Source of the DNA: Rhodococcoides kroppenstedtii
GTDB lineage: Bacteria; Actinomycetota; Actinomycetes; Mycobacteriales; Mycobacteriaceae
NCBI RefSeq assembly: GCF_900111805.1
Contig: NZ_FOJN01000012.1
Coordinates: forward strand, 100,074-164,073
Reading direction: 5' to 3'
Length of the DNA stretch: 64,000 nt
Part shown: piece after piece, positions 1 to 9,506 of the stretch
Numbering within the stretch: position 1 is the first letter of the stretch
How the letters are laid out: each line of letters begins with the position of its first letter
Made by a program: the position numbers and the translations under genes
The notes under the pieces: generated by a model
Seen by the model: the letters and a program-made list of their open reading frames with translations, nothing else
Told to the model about the DNA's origin: nothing
Databases searched by the model: none

Positions 1-360
1 ACCGTCACCATGGCGGCCGAGGCCGGTCAGCTCCAGCTGAACGCGTTCGAACCCATCATCATGGAATCGCTCACCTCCGGCATGACGCATCTCGGCGCCG
101 CCTGCCGAACCCTCGCCGACCGGTGCGTCGTGGGCATCACCGCCCACGCGGCGCACCTGCGGTCCGACGTCGAACACTCCATCGGTCTGGTCACCGCGCT
201 CAACCCGCACATCGGTTACCAGGCGGCCACCGAGATCGCCAAGGAAGCGCTCGACACCGACCGCGGCGTCGCGGAGCTCGTGCTCGAACGGGGCCTGCTC
301 ACCGCAGATCGCCTCGAGCTGCTGCTCCGCCCGGAACACCTGGCCAACCTGCAGAGCTGA
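1..360 (+). CDS. aspA: Aspartate ammonia-lyase (aspartase), C-terminal part
   Basis: Only the last 119 residues are inside the window; the gene starts upstream. The fragment has the C-terminal helical domain of the fumarase/aspartase superfamily, with [13 protein letters not shown] near the end and the [16 protein letters not shown] tail. Aspartase deaminates L-aspartate to fumarate and ammonia in the cytoplasm. Fumarase C has a similar tail, so the fragment alone cannot exclude it. The asparagine permease and asparaginase that follow within 70 nt on the same strand make aspartase the better reading, because the three proteins together import asparagine and convert it to fumarate. Confidence 0.85.
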   Translation, partial: TVTMAAEAGQLQLNAFEPIIMESLTSGMTHLGAACRTLADRCVVGITAHAAHLRSDVEHSIGLVTALNPHIGYQAATEIAKEALDTDRGVAELVLERGLLTADRLELLLRPEHLANLQS

Positions 361-430
361 CCGACCCGCTCGGTCCACTCCACCCGACCCCCCGCCACCC
401 GAGCTCTCCCGCACCCACCGAGGACGCAGC

Positions 431-1897
431 ATGACCACTCCCACCACCGACCACCGGGGCGCCGACGCGACGCTCCACGCGGTCGAGAACCAGGGCTACC
501 ACAAGGGCCTGAAGACCCGTCAGGTCCAGATGATCGCCATCGGCGGCGCCATCGGCACCGGCCTGTTCATGGGCGCCGGCGGCCGTCTGGCCGGGGCCGG
601 ACCGGCGCTGGTGTTCGCCTACGCCACCTGCGGCTTCTTCGCCTTCCTGATCCTGCGGGCGCTGGGCGAGTTGGTCCTCCACCGTCCCACCTCGGGGTCC
701 TTCGTCTCCTACGCGCGCGAATTCTTCGGCGAGAAGGCGGCTTTCGTCACCGGCTGGCTCTACTGGCTCAACTGGTCCATGACCGCGGTGGTCGACGTGA
801 CCGCCGTCGCGCTCTACATGCAGTTCTTCGGCAAGTACTCCGCACCGATCGCCGCGGTCCCGCAATGGATCTGGGCACTGATCGCCCTGGTGGTCGTGCT
901 CTCGCTGAACCTGGTGTCCGTCAAGGTCTTCGGTGAGCTGGAATTCTGGTTCGCCCTGATCAAGGTTCTGGCCCTGGTCGCATTCCTCTGCGTCGGCCTC
1001 TACCTGCTGATCGCCGGCACCCCGAACCAGGAGCAGGGACTGTCGATGATCGCCGACAACGGCGGCCTGATCCCCAACGGCCTGCTGCCCGCCGTCGTCA
1101 TCATCCAGGGTGTCGTCTTCGCCTACGCCTCGATCGAACTGGTCGGCACCGCCGCAGGCGAGACGCCGAACCCCGAGAAGGTGATCCCCAAGGCCATCAA
1201 CACCGTCATCATCCGCATCGCGGTGTTCTACATCGGCTCGGTCACCCTGCTCGCCCTGCTGCTGCCGTACTCCGCCTACCGCGCCGGGGAGAGCCCCTTC
1301 GTGACGTTCTTCGGCTCGATCGGCGTCGAGGGCGCCGACACCGCGATGAACCTCATCGTGCTCACCGCCGCGCTGTCGTCGCTCAACGCCGGCCTCTACT
1401 CCACCGGCCGCATTCTGCGCTCCATGGCCGCCGCGGGCAGCGCGCCGCAGTTCGCCATGCGCATGACCAAGTCCGGCGTCCCCTACGGTGGAATTCTGCT
1501 GACGTCCGTCGTGACGCTGCTCGGAGTCGCACTCAACGCGGTCGTCCCCGAGCAGGCGTTCGAGATCGTGCTCAACCTCGCCGCCCTCGGCATCGTCAGC
1601 GCATGGGCCATGATCGTGCTCTGCCAGCTCAAGCTGTGGCAGCTGTCCAAGGAGGGTGTCCTGACCCGGCCGTCGTTCCGTCTCTTCGGCGCCCCCTACA
1701 CGGGCATCGCCACCCTCGTCTTCCTCGCGGTCGTCGTCGTCCTCATGGGCTTCGACTACCCCGTCGGCACCTACACGCTGGCGTCGCTGCTGCTCATCGT
1801 TCCCGCCCTCGCCGTCGGATGGCGCGTGGCCAAGCCGCGCATCGAGCAGCTCGCCCGCGAGCGTGCCGACGGCCGCGGCGGCGCGGTCGCTCGATGA
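431..1897 (+). CDS. ansP: L-asparagine permease (amino acid/polyamine/organocation superfamily)
   Basis: This is a 488-residue integral membrane protein with about 12 hydrophobic segments. The amino-acid permease N-terminal signature GGAIGTGLF lies at residues 38-46, followed by [14 protein letters not shown]. The length fits AnsP/GabP-type permeases. It is expected to import L-asparagine, or a related neutral amino acid, by proton symport across the cytoplasmic membrane. The ATG is preceded by GAGGAC, which can serve as a ribosome binding site. Its stop overlaps the next start in ATGA, so translation is probably coupled to asparaginase. The substrate is inferred mainly from the flanking aspartase and asparaginase genes. 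Confidence 0.85.
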   Translation: MTTPTTDHRGADATLHAVENQGYHKGLKTRQVQMIAIGGAIGTGLFMGAGGRLAGAGPALVFAYATCGFFAFLILRALGELVLHRPTSGSFVSYAREFFGEKAAFVTGWLYWLNWSMTAVVDVTAVALYMQFFGKYSAPIAAVPQWIWALIALVVVLSLNLVSVKVFGELEFWFALIKVLALVAFLCVGLYLLIAGTPNQEQGLSMIADNGGLIPNGLLPAVVIIQGVVFAYASIELVGTAAGETPNPEKVIPKAINTVIIRIAVFYIGSVTLLALLLPYSAYRAGESPFVTFFGSIGVEGADTAMNLIVLTAALSSLNAGLYSTGRILRSMAAAGSAPQFAMRMTKSGVPYGGILLTSVVTLLGVALNAVVPEQAFEIVLNLAALGIVSAWAMIVLCQLKLWQLSKEGVLTRPSFRLFGAPYTGIATLVFLAVVVVLMGFDYPVGTYTLASLLLIVPALAVGWRVAKPRIEQLARERADGRGGAVAR

Positions 1898-2910
1898 CGG
1901 CGTCCCTCCTCGCGTCCGTCCCGTCGGTGGTCGTCCTGACCACCGGCGGGACCATCGCGAGTCGAGTGGGTGACGACGGCGTCAGCACGCCCGGCAAGGT
2001 CGCCGTGGATCTCGACGCCATCGCGGCTCGGCTCGGCGTGCGCGTCACGGTCGTCGACGTCCTGCGTGTCGACTCCGCCGCGATGTCCCACACCGACCTC
2101 GACACCGTGTCGGCCGCCGTCGAGCGAGCCCTGCGGCCCGACGTCACCGGCGTCGTGGTCCTGCACGGCACGGACACGCTCGAGGAGACGGCCATGCTGG
2201 TCGACCTCGTGCACGACGACCCGCGCCCGGTCGTCTTCACCGGCGCCCAGCGCACCGCCGACCACCCCGACGGGGACGGACCGCACAACGCCGAACTCGC
2301 CGTCGCGGTCGCGGCCGACCCGGACCGCCGCGGACAGGGCGTGCTGGTCGCGTTCGGTCCGCGGGTCCTGTGCGCTCGGGGCGTCCGCAAAGCGCACACC
2401 ACCGAACTCGACGCGTACGCCGGAGTGCCCGCCGCACGGACGGAGTCCCGAATCACGCTGAGGCGCAACCCGATCGCGGGTATTCGTGTCGACGTCGTCG
2501 CCTTGTATCCCGGGGTCGACGGCGTCATGATCGACGCGGCCCGGCATCACGGCGCGGCGGGAATCGTGCTGGAGGCCATGGGCGCCGGCAACGCCAACGC
2601 CGACGTCGTCGCCGCGGTACGACGGGCCGTCGACGCCGGCATCGTCGTCGCCCTCTCCACTCGCGTGCCGTCCGGTGGCGTCGTCACCACCTACGGCGGC
2701 GGGGGTGGCGGCGCCGACTTGGTCGCCGCGGGCGCGGTGTCCGCCGGCGAGACGAGCCCGGCACAGACGCGAATCCTGCTGTGCGCGTTGATCGCCGAGT
2801 CGACGCACGACGTCGCCGGACGGTTCGCCGACGTCGTCGCAGCCCCGTCGACCCGAGCGTCGAATCAGGCGTCGGCCCCCTCGCGGACCTCGGTCCGAAT
2901 CCAGGCGTAG
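1894..2910 (+). CDS. ansA: L-asparaginase
   Basis: A 338-residue type I/II asparaginase-fold enzyme that hydrolyses L-asparagine to aspartate and ammonia. The N-terminal TTGGTIAS (about residues 16-23) supplies the nucleophilic threonine, HGTDTLEE (91-98) the second threonine and the aspartate, and VFTGAQR with a downstream RKAHTTE the lysine region. There is no signal peptide, so it acts in the cytoplasm. The start chosen is the ATG inside the permease stop overlap; the frame stays open upstream but that part is antisense-like coding inside ansP. The last ~25 residues are less conserved in character. It forms an import-and-catabolism unit with ansP and aspA. Confidence 0.9.
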   Translation: MTASLLASVPSVVVLTTGGTIASRVGDDGVSTPGKVAVDLDAIAARLGVRVTVVDVLRVDSAAMSHTDLDTVSAAVERALRPDVTGVVVLHGTDTLEETAMLVDLVHDDPRPVVFTGAQRTADHPDGDGPHNAELAVAVAADPDRRGQGVLVAFGPRVLCARGVRKAHTTELDAYAGVPAARTESRITLRRNPIAGIRVDVVALYPGVDGVMIDAARHHGAAGIVLEAMGAGNANADVVAAVRRAVDAGIVVALSTRVPSGGVVTTYGGGGGGADLVAAGAVSAGETSPAQTRILLCALIAESTHDVAGRFADVVAAPSTRASNQASAPSRTSVRIQA

Positions 2911-2974
2911 CATCGAACGAGTGCCCCTTCTGCTGACCTCGCGTCGACACGTCGACCTCCGCAGACAGGCCAGT

Positions 2975-3078
2975 GCCATCTGTCGGTGACCCCGCTCCGC
3001 GTCACCGACGCCGCCATCTGTCGGTGACCCCGCTCCGCGTCACCGACGTCGCCATCTGTCGGTGACCCCGCTCCGCGC
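2975..3078. repeat. Three tandem copies of a 38-bp hairpin repeat
   Basis: Units begin at 2975, 3013 and 3051. The first two differ only at their last two bases (CC against TC), and the third is cut short near 3078. Each full unit contains the arms GTCGGTGAC and GTCACCGAC, a perfect 9-bp stem, around a 10-nt loop CCCGCTCCGC. The array sits between the asparaginase stop and the symporter start. It may end ansA transcription, act as a leader structure for the symporter gene, or be a REP-like element; the sequence does not decide between these. Confidence 0.85.
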
Positions 3079-3116
3079 ACGTCACCCCTCCACGCACTCG
3101 TCGAACAGGCACACCT

Positions 3117-4490
3117 ATGTCCTCGCCCAGCGCTGCCCCCACCCGCCGGCTGCCCCAGTGGGCCACCGCCTTCGGACCCCAGATCGTCGCCGGACTGATC
3201 CTCGGCGTCGTCCTCGGGCTCGTCGCCCGCTCCATGCCCGACGCCGCCGACGGCAACCCCAACTGGCTCGTCGAAACCCTCTCCACCATCGGCTCGAGCT
3301 ACGTCAAGCTCCTCACCGTCGCCGTCGTCCCCCTCGTCTTCACCGCCATCGTCAGCTCCATCGCCAACCTGCGCGCGGTCACCAACGCCGCCCGCCTGGC
3401 CGGCCAGACGCTGCTGTGGTTCGCGATCACCGCGTTCGTCGCCGTGATCGTCGGCATCGTCATCGGCCTCGTCGCGCAGCCGGGATCGCGCACCGGAGTC
3501 GACGCCGCGCTGGAGAAGGCCCCCGCCACCTCCGGCTCCTGGTGGTCCTTCCTCACCGGCCTGGTACCCAACAACTTCCTCGCGCTCGGCGCCCGCACCA
3601 GCGAGACCGAGGGCGCACTGTCGACCAGCCTGAACTTCAACATCCTCCAGCTGCTCGTCGTCGCCGCAGCCATCGGCATCGCGGCACTGAAGGTCGGCAA
3701 GGCCGCCGAGCCGTTCCTCACCTTCAACGCCTCGCTGCTCGCCATCGTGCAGAAGGTGCTGTGGTGGATCATCCGCCTGGCCCCCGTCGGCACCGCCGCC
3801 CTGATCGGCAACGCCGTCGCCAGCTACGGCTGGGACGCGATCGGGTCCCTGGGCGTGTTCACCGTGTCCGTCTACGTCGGCCTCGCGATCGTGTTCTTCG
3901 TGATCTACCCGATCATCGTGCGCGCGCACGGCCTGTCCGTCCGCAGCTTCTACTCGGGCGTCTGGCCGGCCACCCAGCTCGGTTTCGTCTCGCGCTCCTC
4001 GATCGGCACCCTGCCGCTCACCCAGCGCGTCACCGAGCGCAACCTCGGCGTGCCGCGCGAGTACGCCTCGTTCGCGGTGCCGCTCGGCGCCACCACCAAG
4101 ATGGACGGCTGCGCCGCGATCTACCCGGCCATCGCCGCGATCTTCGTCGCGCAGTTCTACGGCATCGATCTGACGCTGACCGACTACCTGCTCATCGTCG
4201 TCGTCTCCGTCGTGGGGTCCGCCGCGACCGCCGGCACCACCGGCGCCACCGTCATGCTCACCCTGACGCTGTCCACCCTCGGCCTGCCGCTCGCCGGTGT
4301 CGGTCTGCTCCTCGCCGTCGAGCCGATCGTCGACATGGGCCGCACCGCCGTCAACGTCACCGGCCAGGCACTGGTGCCCACCATCGTCGCCAAGCGAGAG
4401 GGCATTCTCGATCGGGAGCGTTACGACGCACCGCGCCACGGCGACCCGTTCGACGACGACGCCGAGAGCGACGTCGCGCTGGCGCGCTGA
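3117..4490 (+). CDS. Dicarboxylate/glutamate:cation symporter (DAACS family)
   Basis: A 457-residue membrane protein of the GltP/DctA family, which imports C4-dicarboxylates or acidic amino acids with protons or sodium. The family hallmarks are the SRSSIGTLPLTQR serine-rich re-entrant loop (about residues 291-303), PLGATTKMDGCAA just after it, and the late transmembrane motif GRTAVNVTGQALV that carries substrate-contacting Arg/Asn residues. About eight transmembrane helices are visible. Its position behind the aspartase-asparaginase genes suggests aspartate, fumarate or succinate as substrate. The ATG has no strong Shine-Dalgarno sequence, and the 38-bp hairpin repeats lie directly upstream. 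Confidence 0.9.
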   Translation: MSSPSAAPTRRLPQWATAFGPQIVAGLILGVVLGLVARSMPDAADGNPNWLVETLSTIGSSYVKLLTVAVVPLVFTAIVSSIANLRAVTNAARLAGQTLLWFAITAFVAVIVGIVIGLVAQPGSRTGVDAALEKAPATSGSWWSFLTGLVPNNFLALGARTSETEGALSTSLNFNILQLLVVAAAIGIAALKVGKAAEPFLTFNASLLAIVQKVLWWIIRLAPVGTAALIGNAVASYGWDAIGSLGVFTVSVYVGLAIVFFVIYPIIVRAHGLSVRSFYSGVWPATQLGFVSRSSIGTLPLTQRVTERNLGVPREYASFAVPLGATTKMDGCAAIYPAIAAIFVAQFYGIDLTLTDYLLIVVVSVVGSAATAGTTGATVMLTLTLSTLGLPLAGVGLLLAVEPIVDMGRTAVNVTGQALVPTIVAKREGILDRERYDAPRHGDPFDDDAESDVALAR

Positions 4491-4497
4491 CGGTCCG

Positions 4498-4529
4498 GCG
4501 CCGGCGCGGTAGGGATACAGCGCCGGCGC
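4498..4529. terminator. Bidirectional hairpin between convergent genes
   Basis: Two copies of the self-complementary 10-mer GCGCCGGCGC are separated by 12 nt, giving a 10-bp GC stem. It fills the gap between the symporter stop and the stop of the convergent membrane-protein gene. No U-tract follows, as is common in high-GC actinobacteria. Confidence 0.7.
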
Positions 4530-4530
4530 G

Positions 4531-4956
4531 TCAGAAGAACTGCGCCCGCACGAACCCGGCGATCAACACACCGAGGCCGACGATCTCGACCCCGGCCAGC
4601 GCGACCATGAACGCGTGCGTTCCCCGCACCGGGTTCACGAACTGGTTGTCGGTGTCGCGTCGGGCGCCGTGGACGACGTAGCTCACGATGGCTGCGACGA
4701 AGAAGAACACCACGGCGCCCGACGCGATCAGGTTGACCGCCGTCGACCACGCCCCGAAATGCACCAACGCGGCGAGCACCATCGTGGCGAAGGAGTAGAG
4801 CAACGCCGCGCGGTGGGCGATGTCGACGTAGGGGTGCGCCTGCCCGGTCGGCGAGGTCGCCATGCCGCGGAATTTCCAGACCCCGAGCACCAACGCCCAC
4901 AGCAGGATCAGGCCCGAGACGAGCACCAGCACGGCCGTGTCCACGGGGAGGGTCAT
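4531..4956 (-). CDS. Small integral membrane protein, unknown function
   Basis: A 141-residue protein with four hydrophobic segments: LVLVSGLILLWALVLG near the N-terminus, then two central ones and VEIVGLGVLIAGFV at the C-terminus. I do not recognise the family; no catalytic motif is visible. The frame is open for a further 32 codons upstream, but the ATG at 4956 gives a first transmembrane segment directly after a short N-terminus and avoids overlap with the divergent alarmone synthetase promoter. The gene is convergent with the symporter and divergent from the RelA/SpoT-domain gene, about 95 nt away. Confidence 0.7.
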   Translation of the reverse strand: MTLPVDTAVLVLVSGLILLWALVLGVWKFRGMATSPTGQAHPYVDIAHRAALLYSFATMVLAALVHFGAWSTAVNLIASGAVVFFFVAAIVSYVVHGARRDTDNQFVNPVRGTHAFMVALAGVEIVGLGVLIAGFVRAQFF

Positions 4957-5050
4957 GCCGCCCAGTTCACCAGATGCGCGGTCCGGGCGCGTCCGACCGG
5001 CGAGGTCGGGTGATACGGCACAATCGGCGACCATGCAGAAGGAGCCGACC

Positions 5051-6052
5051 ATGATCGACCCCGTCGGTACCTACCGCGATCGCTACGACTGGTTCGTGCG
5101 GGCGACGGCCGCCCTGGCCACAGCGGTGGAGTCGATCGTCGCCGACGCGGGCCTCGACGTGGACGCGGTGGAAGCCCGCACCAAGTCGGTGGAATCCGCG
5201 GCCGGCAAGTTCGCGCGACTGAAGCCCGACGGCTCGTTGGAATTCACCGATCCGTTGACCGAGGTGACGGACCTCGTGGGCGTTCGGGTCATCACCTACC
5301 TCACCTCCGACATCGAGCGGGTGGCGGAGGCGTTGTCGTCGCGGTTCGAATTGCTCAAGACCATCGACAAGTCGTCGCTCGCCCAGGAGACGGGCGTGTT
5401 CGGCTACGCCGGCAAGCATCTGATCCTCACGCCGGGTGGTGACCGGGTTCCGCCCGGCTGCGGGGACGTCGTCGGTCTCGGGTTCGAGGTGCAGATTCGC
5501 ACGGTGCTACAGCACGCGTGGGCCGAGATCGAGCACGACATCCGGTTCAAGAACTCCCGCACCCAGGGCTCCCCGGTGATCGACCGCGCGTTCACCCTGG
5601 CGGCCGGATTGATCGAGCTCGCCGATCAACAGTTCGAGCTCGCGGACCGTCACCACAAGGAGAAGATCGCCGAACTGCGCGCAGCCGACGCCGCGCGCGG
5701 CATGGACCTGGAACTGACGGCGGAGAAGCTGCGCAGCATCGTCACCGATCTGCTGCCCGAATACGCCTCCAGCCGGCCCACCCACTACGAGTGGTTGCTC
5801 ACCCTCGTCACCGCGAACGGCATCACCACGGGTGCAGAACTCGAGGACGCTCTCGATCCGTCGCGCGTGCCGTTCGTGGTGGGGGCCATGGACTATCAGC
5901 ATCGGCCCGGCCACGTTCGCCTCGTGGACGACCTGTTGCTCGATCGGTTCGGGGAGGCGCACATCGTCCGCACGGCGACGCTGACCACCGAACGGGACCG
6001 GCTCGGCAAGCTGCGGTACCGGCTCACGAAACTGCAGGCGCATCAGGAGTGA
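5051..6052 (+). CDS. Stand-alone RelA/SpoT-domain (p)ppGpp synthetase-like protein
   Basis: A 333-residue protein whose first half is a RelA_SpoT nucleotide pyrophosphokinase domain: RTKSVES (43-49, nucleotide-binding basic motif), DLVGVRVI (74-81), GYAGKH (118-123, guanine-stacking Tyr and the His), EVQIRT (146-151, catalytic Glu) and HAWAEIEHD (155-163). No HD hydrolase domain and no TGS/ACT domains are present, so it resembles small alarmone synthetases with an extra helical C-terminal half of about 160 residues. It would transfer pyrophosphate from ATP to GDP/GTP. The start at 5051 is chosen because AGAAGGAG lies 7 nt upstream; an in-frame ATG at 5033 lacks such a site. Confidence 0.85.
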   Translation: MIDPVGTYRDRYDWFVRATAALATAVESIVADAGLDVDAVEARTKSVESAAGKFARLKPDGSLEFTDPLTEVTDLVGVRVITYLTSDIERVAEALSSRFELLKTIDKSSLAQETGVFGYAGKHLILTPGGDRVPPGCGDVVGLGFEVQIRTVLQHAWAEIEHDIRFKNSRTQGSPVIDRAFTLAAGLIELADQQFELADRHHKEKIAELRAADAARGMDLELTAEKLRSIVTDLLPEYASSRPTHYEWLLTLVTANGITTGAELEDALDPSRVPFVVGAMDYQHRPGHVRLVDDLLLDRFGEAHIVRTATLTTERDRLGKLRYRLTKLQAHQE

Positions 6053-6073
6053 GATTCTGGTAGAAGGGCCTGC

Positions 6074-8335
6074 GTGACCGATGCCCTCTCGACCATCACC
6101 GTCCGCGGCGCCCGCGAGAACAACCTGAAGGGGATCGATCTCGATCTCCCCAAGGGCGAGTTGGTGGTGTTCGCCGGCGTGTCCGGATCCGGCAAGTCCT
6201 CGCTGGTGTTCGACACCATCGCCGCCGAGGCGCAGCGGCAGATCAATGCGACGTTCAGCGCGTTCGCGCAGACCTTCCTGCCGTCGTACGGGCGTCCGGA
6301 CGCCGACCTGATCGCGAACCTGTCGGCCGTCGTGATCGTCGACCAGAAGCGTCTGTTCGGCTCGCCCCGATCGACCGTCGGCACCATCACCGACATCGGG
6401 GACTGGCTGCGCATGCTCTACGCCCGCGGGGTCCGTCCGTCGATCGGCCACGCCAACGCGTTCTCGTTCAACGATCCGGCCGGCATGTGCCCGGACTGCG
6501 AGGGACTCGGCGAGGCCAAGGTGATCGACGTCGACGAGTTGGTCGACTTCTCGAAGTCGTTGCGCGAAGGACCCATTCGTCATCCCGACTTCCAGCCGGG
6601 CAAATGGCCCTACCGGCTGTACGCGGACTCGGGCCTGTTCGATCTCGACGTTCCGCTCGAGCAGTACTCGGCGCGGGAGCGGCACATCTTTCTCGACGCC
6701 GCCCCCGGCGAGGTGGCCATGCCGAACACCGACGGCGTGTTCACCACCTACGAGGGACTGCTCTCGAAGTTCCGTCGCAGCTACCTGACCAAGGACGCGG
6801 CCACGCTGAAGGGCAAGGCCAAGGAGGCCTACGAGCGCATCGTCACCCGCGGCGTCTGTCCCGCCTGCCGCGGCTCTCGGTACAACCCGACGGTTCACGG
6901 CGCACGCCTCGAGGGTCTGTCGATCCCCGAGGCGTTCGCGATGCAGGTCTCCGATCTCGCGGACGTCATGGACGGCTGGTCTCTCGGCGTTCTCGACGCA
7001 CCGCGGCGGGAGGTGGTCACCCAGCTGCGCCGCCTGGGCGATCTCGGCCTGGGGTACCTCAGCCTCGACCGTGCGACGTCGTCGTTGTCCGGCGGCGAGG
7101 CGCAGCGCATCAAGATGGTGCGCCACCTCGGGTCGACGCTCAACGACATGCTCTACGTCTTCGACGAACCCACCACCGGTCTGCACGCCCGCGACGTCCA
7201 CCGGTTGAACGCGATGCTGCTGGCCCTGCGCGACAAGGGCAACACGGTCCTGGTGGTCGAGCACGATCCCGAGGTGATGGCCGTCGCCGATCGCATCGTC
7301 GAGATCGGCCCCGGGGCGGGGGCGGACGGCGGCACCGTCGTCTTCGTCGGCACGCCGCAGGACCTGCGCACCGCGGACACGCGCACCGGGCGTGCCCTGC
7401 GAGAAGTGGCCACCGCACCTCGTCGTCCGCGGACGCCCACCGGATCGGTGCGCATCGAGAACGCCCGCACCCACAACCTGCGCAGCGTCACCGTCGACGT
7501 GCCGCTCGGCGTGCTCGTCGCCGTCACCGGGGTCGCCGGGTCCGGCAAGTCCAGCCTGATCCACCACCATCTGCCGGCCGTCCGCCCCGACGCCGTGATG
7601 ATCGACCAGTCCCCCATCCGCGGGTCGCGGCGATCGTCGCCCGCGACCTACACCGGCCTGCTGGATCCGATCCGGGCGCACTTCGCCAAACGCACCGGCC
7701 GCCCGGCGGCGCTCTTCTCCCCCAATTCCGACGGGGCCTGCCCGGACTGCCAGGGCACCGGCACCATCTTCACCGAGCTGGGCTTCACCGACCCGGTGAC
7801 CAGCACGTGTGAGACGTGCCAGGGACGCCGGTTCCGCTCGGGGGCGATCAAGTACACGGTGGACGGCGTGTCCATCGCGGACGTCTTCGAGATGTCCGTC
7901 GACGCCGCATTCGAGTTCTTCACGGCGCCGAAGATTCGCGCCGTGCTGGGGCGGTGCCGTGATGTCGGTCTCGGTTACCTCACGCTGGGCCAGAACCTCA
8001 CCTCGCTCTCCGGCGGGGAGCGCCAACGACTGAAGCTGGCCACCGAGCTCACCGGTACGGCGGCGCTGCTGGTGCTCGACGAGCCCACCACCGGTCTTCA
8101 CCCCTCGGACGTGAACAACCTGGTGGCGCTGCTGTCGGGCATGGTCGACGAGGGCCGATCGGTGGTGGTGATCGAGCACGATCTCGCCGTCGTCGCGGCG
8201 TCGGACTGGGTGATCGATCTCGGCCCGGACGGCGGTCACGACGGCGGCCGGGTGGTGTTCACCGGCACTCCGGCGGACCTCCTTCGAGACTCCGGCCACA
8301 CCGGTCGGCATCTCGCGCGGCGGCTCGGAGGGTAA
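6074..8335 (+). CDS. UvrA-like ABC ATPase (short UvrA2/DrrC-type paralogue)
   Basis: A 753-residue tandem ABC ATPase of the excinuclease UvrA family. Walker A GVSGSGKSS lies at 35-43 and GVAGSGKSS near 485. Signatures LSGGEAQRIK and LSGGERQRLK lie near 338 and 645, each followed by DEPTTGLH Walker B. Zinc modules CPDC...CPAC and CPDC...CETC are present. It is about 200 residues shorter than canonical UvrA and so probably lacks the UvrB-binding insertion. Such paralogues are linked to tolerance of DNA-binding drugs rather than core excision repair. The GTG start follows AGAAGG. It begins 21 nt after the alarmone synthetase and could share its transcript. Confidence 0.9.
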   Translation: MTDALSTITVRGARENNLKGIDLDLPKGELVVFAGVSGSGKSSLVFDTIAAEAQRQINATFSAFAQTFLPSYGRPDADLIANLSAVVIVDQKRLFGSPRSTVGTITDIGDWLRMLYARGVRPSIGHANAFSFNDPAGMCPDCEGLGEAKVIDVDELVDFSKSLREGPIRHPDFQPGKWPYRLYADSGLFDLDVPLEQYSARERHIFLDAAPGEVAMPNTDGVFTTYEGLLSKFRRSYLTKDAATLKGKAKEAYERIVTRGVCPACRGSRYNPTVHGARLEGLSIPEAFAMQVSDLADVMDGWSLGVLDAPRREVVTQLRRLGDLGLGYLSLDRATSSLSGGEAQRIKMVRHLGSTLNDMLYVFDEPTTGLHARDVHRLNAMLLALRDKGNTVLVVEHDPEVMAVADRIVEIGPGAGADGGTVVFVGTPQDLRTADTRTGRALREVATAPRRPRTPTGSVRIENARTHNLRSVTVDVPLGVLVAVTGVAGSGKSSLIHHHLPAVRPDAVMIDQSPIRGSRRSSPATYTGLLDPIRAHFAKRTGRPAALFSPNSDGACPDCQGTGTIFTELGFTDPVTSTCETCQGRRFRSGAIKYTVDGVSIADVFEMSVDAAFEFFTAPKIRAVLGRCRDVGLGYLTLGQNLTSLSGGERQRLKLATELTGTAALLVLDEPTTGLHPSDVNNLVALLSGMVDEGRSVVVIEHDLAVVAASDWVIDLGPDGGHDGGRVVFTGTPADLLRDSGHTGRHLARRLGG

Positions 8336-8355
8336 ACCGTCGGTAAAGTGCAGGC

Positions 8356-9000
8356 ATGAGCGACACCGTCACCGCTGCCGCGAGTACAGAACTGGGTGGA
8401 TTCGCCGGGTGGGCCGTCGGGCTGATGGAGGCCATCGGAGGCCCCGGCGCCGGCCTCGCCGTCGCCGTGGAGAACTTCTTCCCCCCGATTCCGAGCGAGA
8501 TCATCCTCCCGCTGGCCGGGTTCACGGCGTCGCAGGGCGGCTTCTCGTTGTTCAGCGCGCTGTTCTGGACGACGCTCGGTTCGGTGGTGGGCGCGGCCGT
8601 CCTCTACTGGCTGGGCGTGAAGCTCGGCCGGGACCGCCTCTACGCGATCGTGGACCGGATGCCCCTCGTCGACACCGAGGATCTGGCGAAGGCGGAGGAT
8701 TGGTTCGCCCGCCACGGCCGGTCGGCCGTCTTCTTCGGCCGCATGATCCCGATGGTGCGGTCCGGCATCTCCGTCCCGGCCGGCGTCTCCCGCATGCCCT
8801 TCTGGCAGTTCCTGCTCTACACCACCGCCGGCAGCTTGCTGTGGAACTCGATCTTCGTGCTCGCCGGGTACTACCTGGGCGAGAACTGGCATTACGTGGA
8901 GAACTACGCCTCCGTCTTCCAGTACGTCGTCATCGGCCTGGTCGTGGCACTGATCGGCTGGTTCGTGACCAAGAAGGTGCGGGCCCGGTCCGCCGCCTGA
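8356..9000 (+). CDS. DedA-family membrane protein
   Basis: A 214-residue membrane protein of the DedA/SNARE-associated family, thought to act as a phospholipid flippase/transporter needed for envelope homeostasis. The characteristic ENFFPPIPSEIILPLAG lies near residues 39-55, and the second family motif GRMIPMVRSGISVPAGVSRM near 130-150 carries the essential arginine. Four to five hydrophobic segments are visible and the C-terminus is basic. It follows the UvrA-like gene by 20 nt on the same strand and ends directly against the convergent SRPBCC gene. Confidence 0.9.
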   Translation: MSDTVTAAASTELGGFAGWAVGLMEAIGGPGAGLAVAVENFFPPIPSEIILPLAGFTASQGGFSLFSALFWTTLGSVVGAAVLYWLGVKLGRDRLYAIVDRMPLVDTEDLAKAEDWFARHGRSAVFFGRMIPMVRSGISVPAGVSRMPFWQFLLYTTAGSLLWNSIFVLAGYYLGENWHYVENYASVFQYVVIGLVVALIGWFVTKKVRARSAA

Positions 9001-9417
9001 TCACCTCTGCAGCAGCCCCTTCAGGGTCTCGAGGTCACGCTGGACCGCCGCGCAGTCCCGGTCGAACTCGGCGTCGGTCATGCCGAGCCGACGCACGGTG
9101 AACAGCACTTCCGCACCGTGCGGATGCGGGACGACGCGCAACGGATTCAAGACCTCGGTGCCGTCGGGCAGGGTGACGGTGTGGTCCAGCACGCCGAGGT
9201 CGTTCTGGGCCGCGAACCGGACCCGCACCGTTCCCATCGGCGACTCGGTCACCAGATCGTCACCGTCGCGGGTGACCCCCGACGCGAGGCCCGCCGCCCA
9301 CGCCGTGAGGTTCTCCGGGCGTCGGGCGTAGTCGTAGACCTCGCGCGCCGAGGCCGCGATCACCACCGACAGATGCCTGCTCTCCCCATGGTCCGGCACT
9401 GCGGCGTCGTCCTGCAT
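9001..9417 (-). CDS. SRPBCC-family protein (START-like fold)
   Basis: A 138-residue protein with the START-like pattern HLSVVIAASAREVYDYARRPENLTAW at the N-terminus, alternating strands in the middle and an amphipathic C-terminal helix ending LETLKGLLQR. Such proteins bind hydrophobic ligands or act as AHSA1-like polyketide or lipid-binding proteins; the ligand here is unknown. The ATG at 9417 is preferred over one 10 codons upstream because GAGGAAGG lies 5 nt before it. It is tail-to-tail with the DedA gene with no spacer. Confidence 0.8.
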   Translation of the reverse strand: MQDDAAVPDHGESRHLSVVIAASAREVYDYARRPENLTAWAAGLASGVTRDGDDLVTESPMGTVRVRFAAQNDLGVLDHTVTLPDGTEVLNPLRVVPHPHGAEVLFTVRRLGMTDAEFDRDCAAVQRDLETLKGLLQR

Positions 9418-9506
9418 GACGGCCTTCCTCTCGTGGGTCACCACCATCGTGCTCGGTGACGGGTGTGCCGGCGAGAGGTATCGGCGTCGGGGCAGGTCGG
9501 TTCGGG

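Noticed and set aside
2975..3078. CRISPR-like array
   Set aside because: The units are directly adjacent with no spacers, only three copies, and no cas genes in the window.
5507..8311. 934-codon antisense frame opposite the UvrA-like gene
   Set aside because: Shadow of the UvrA coding strand; repetitive charged composition and no recognisable motif.
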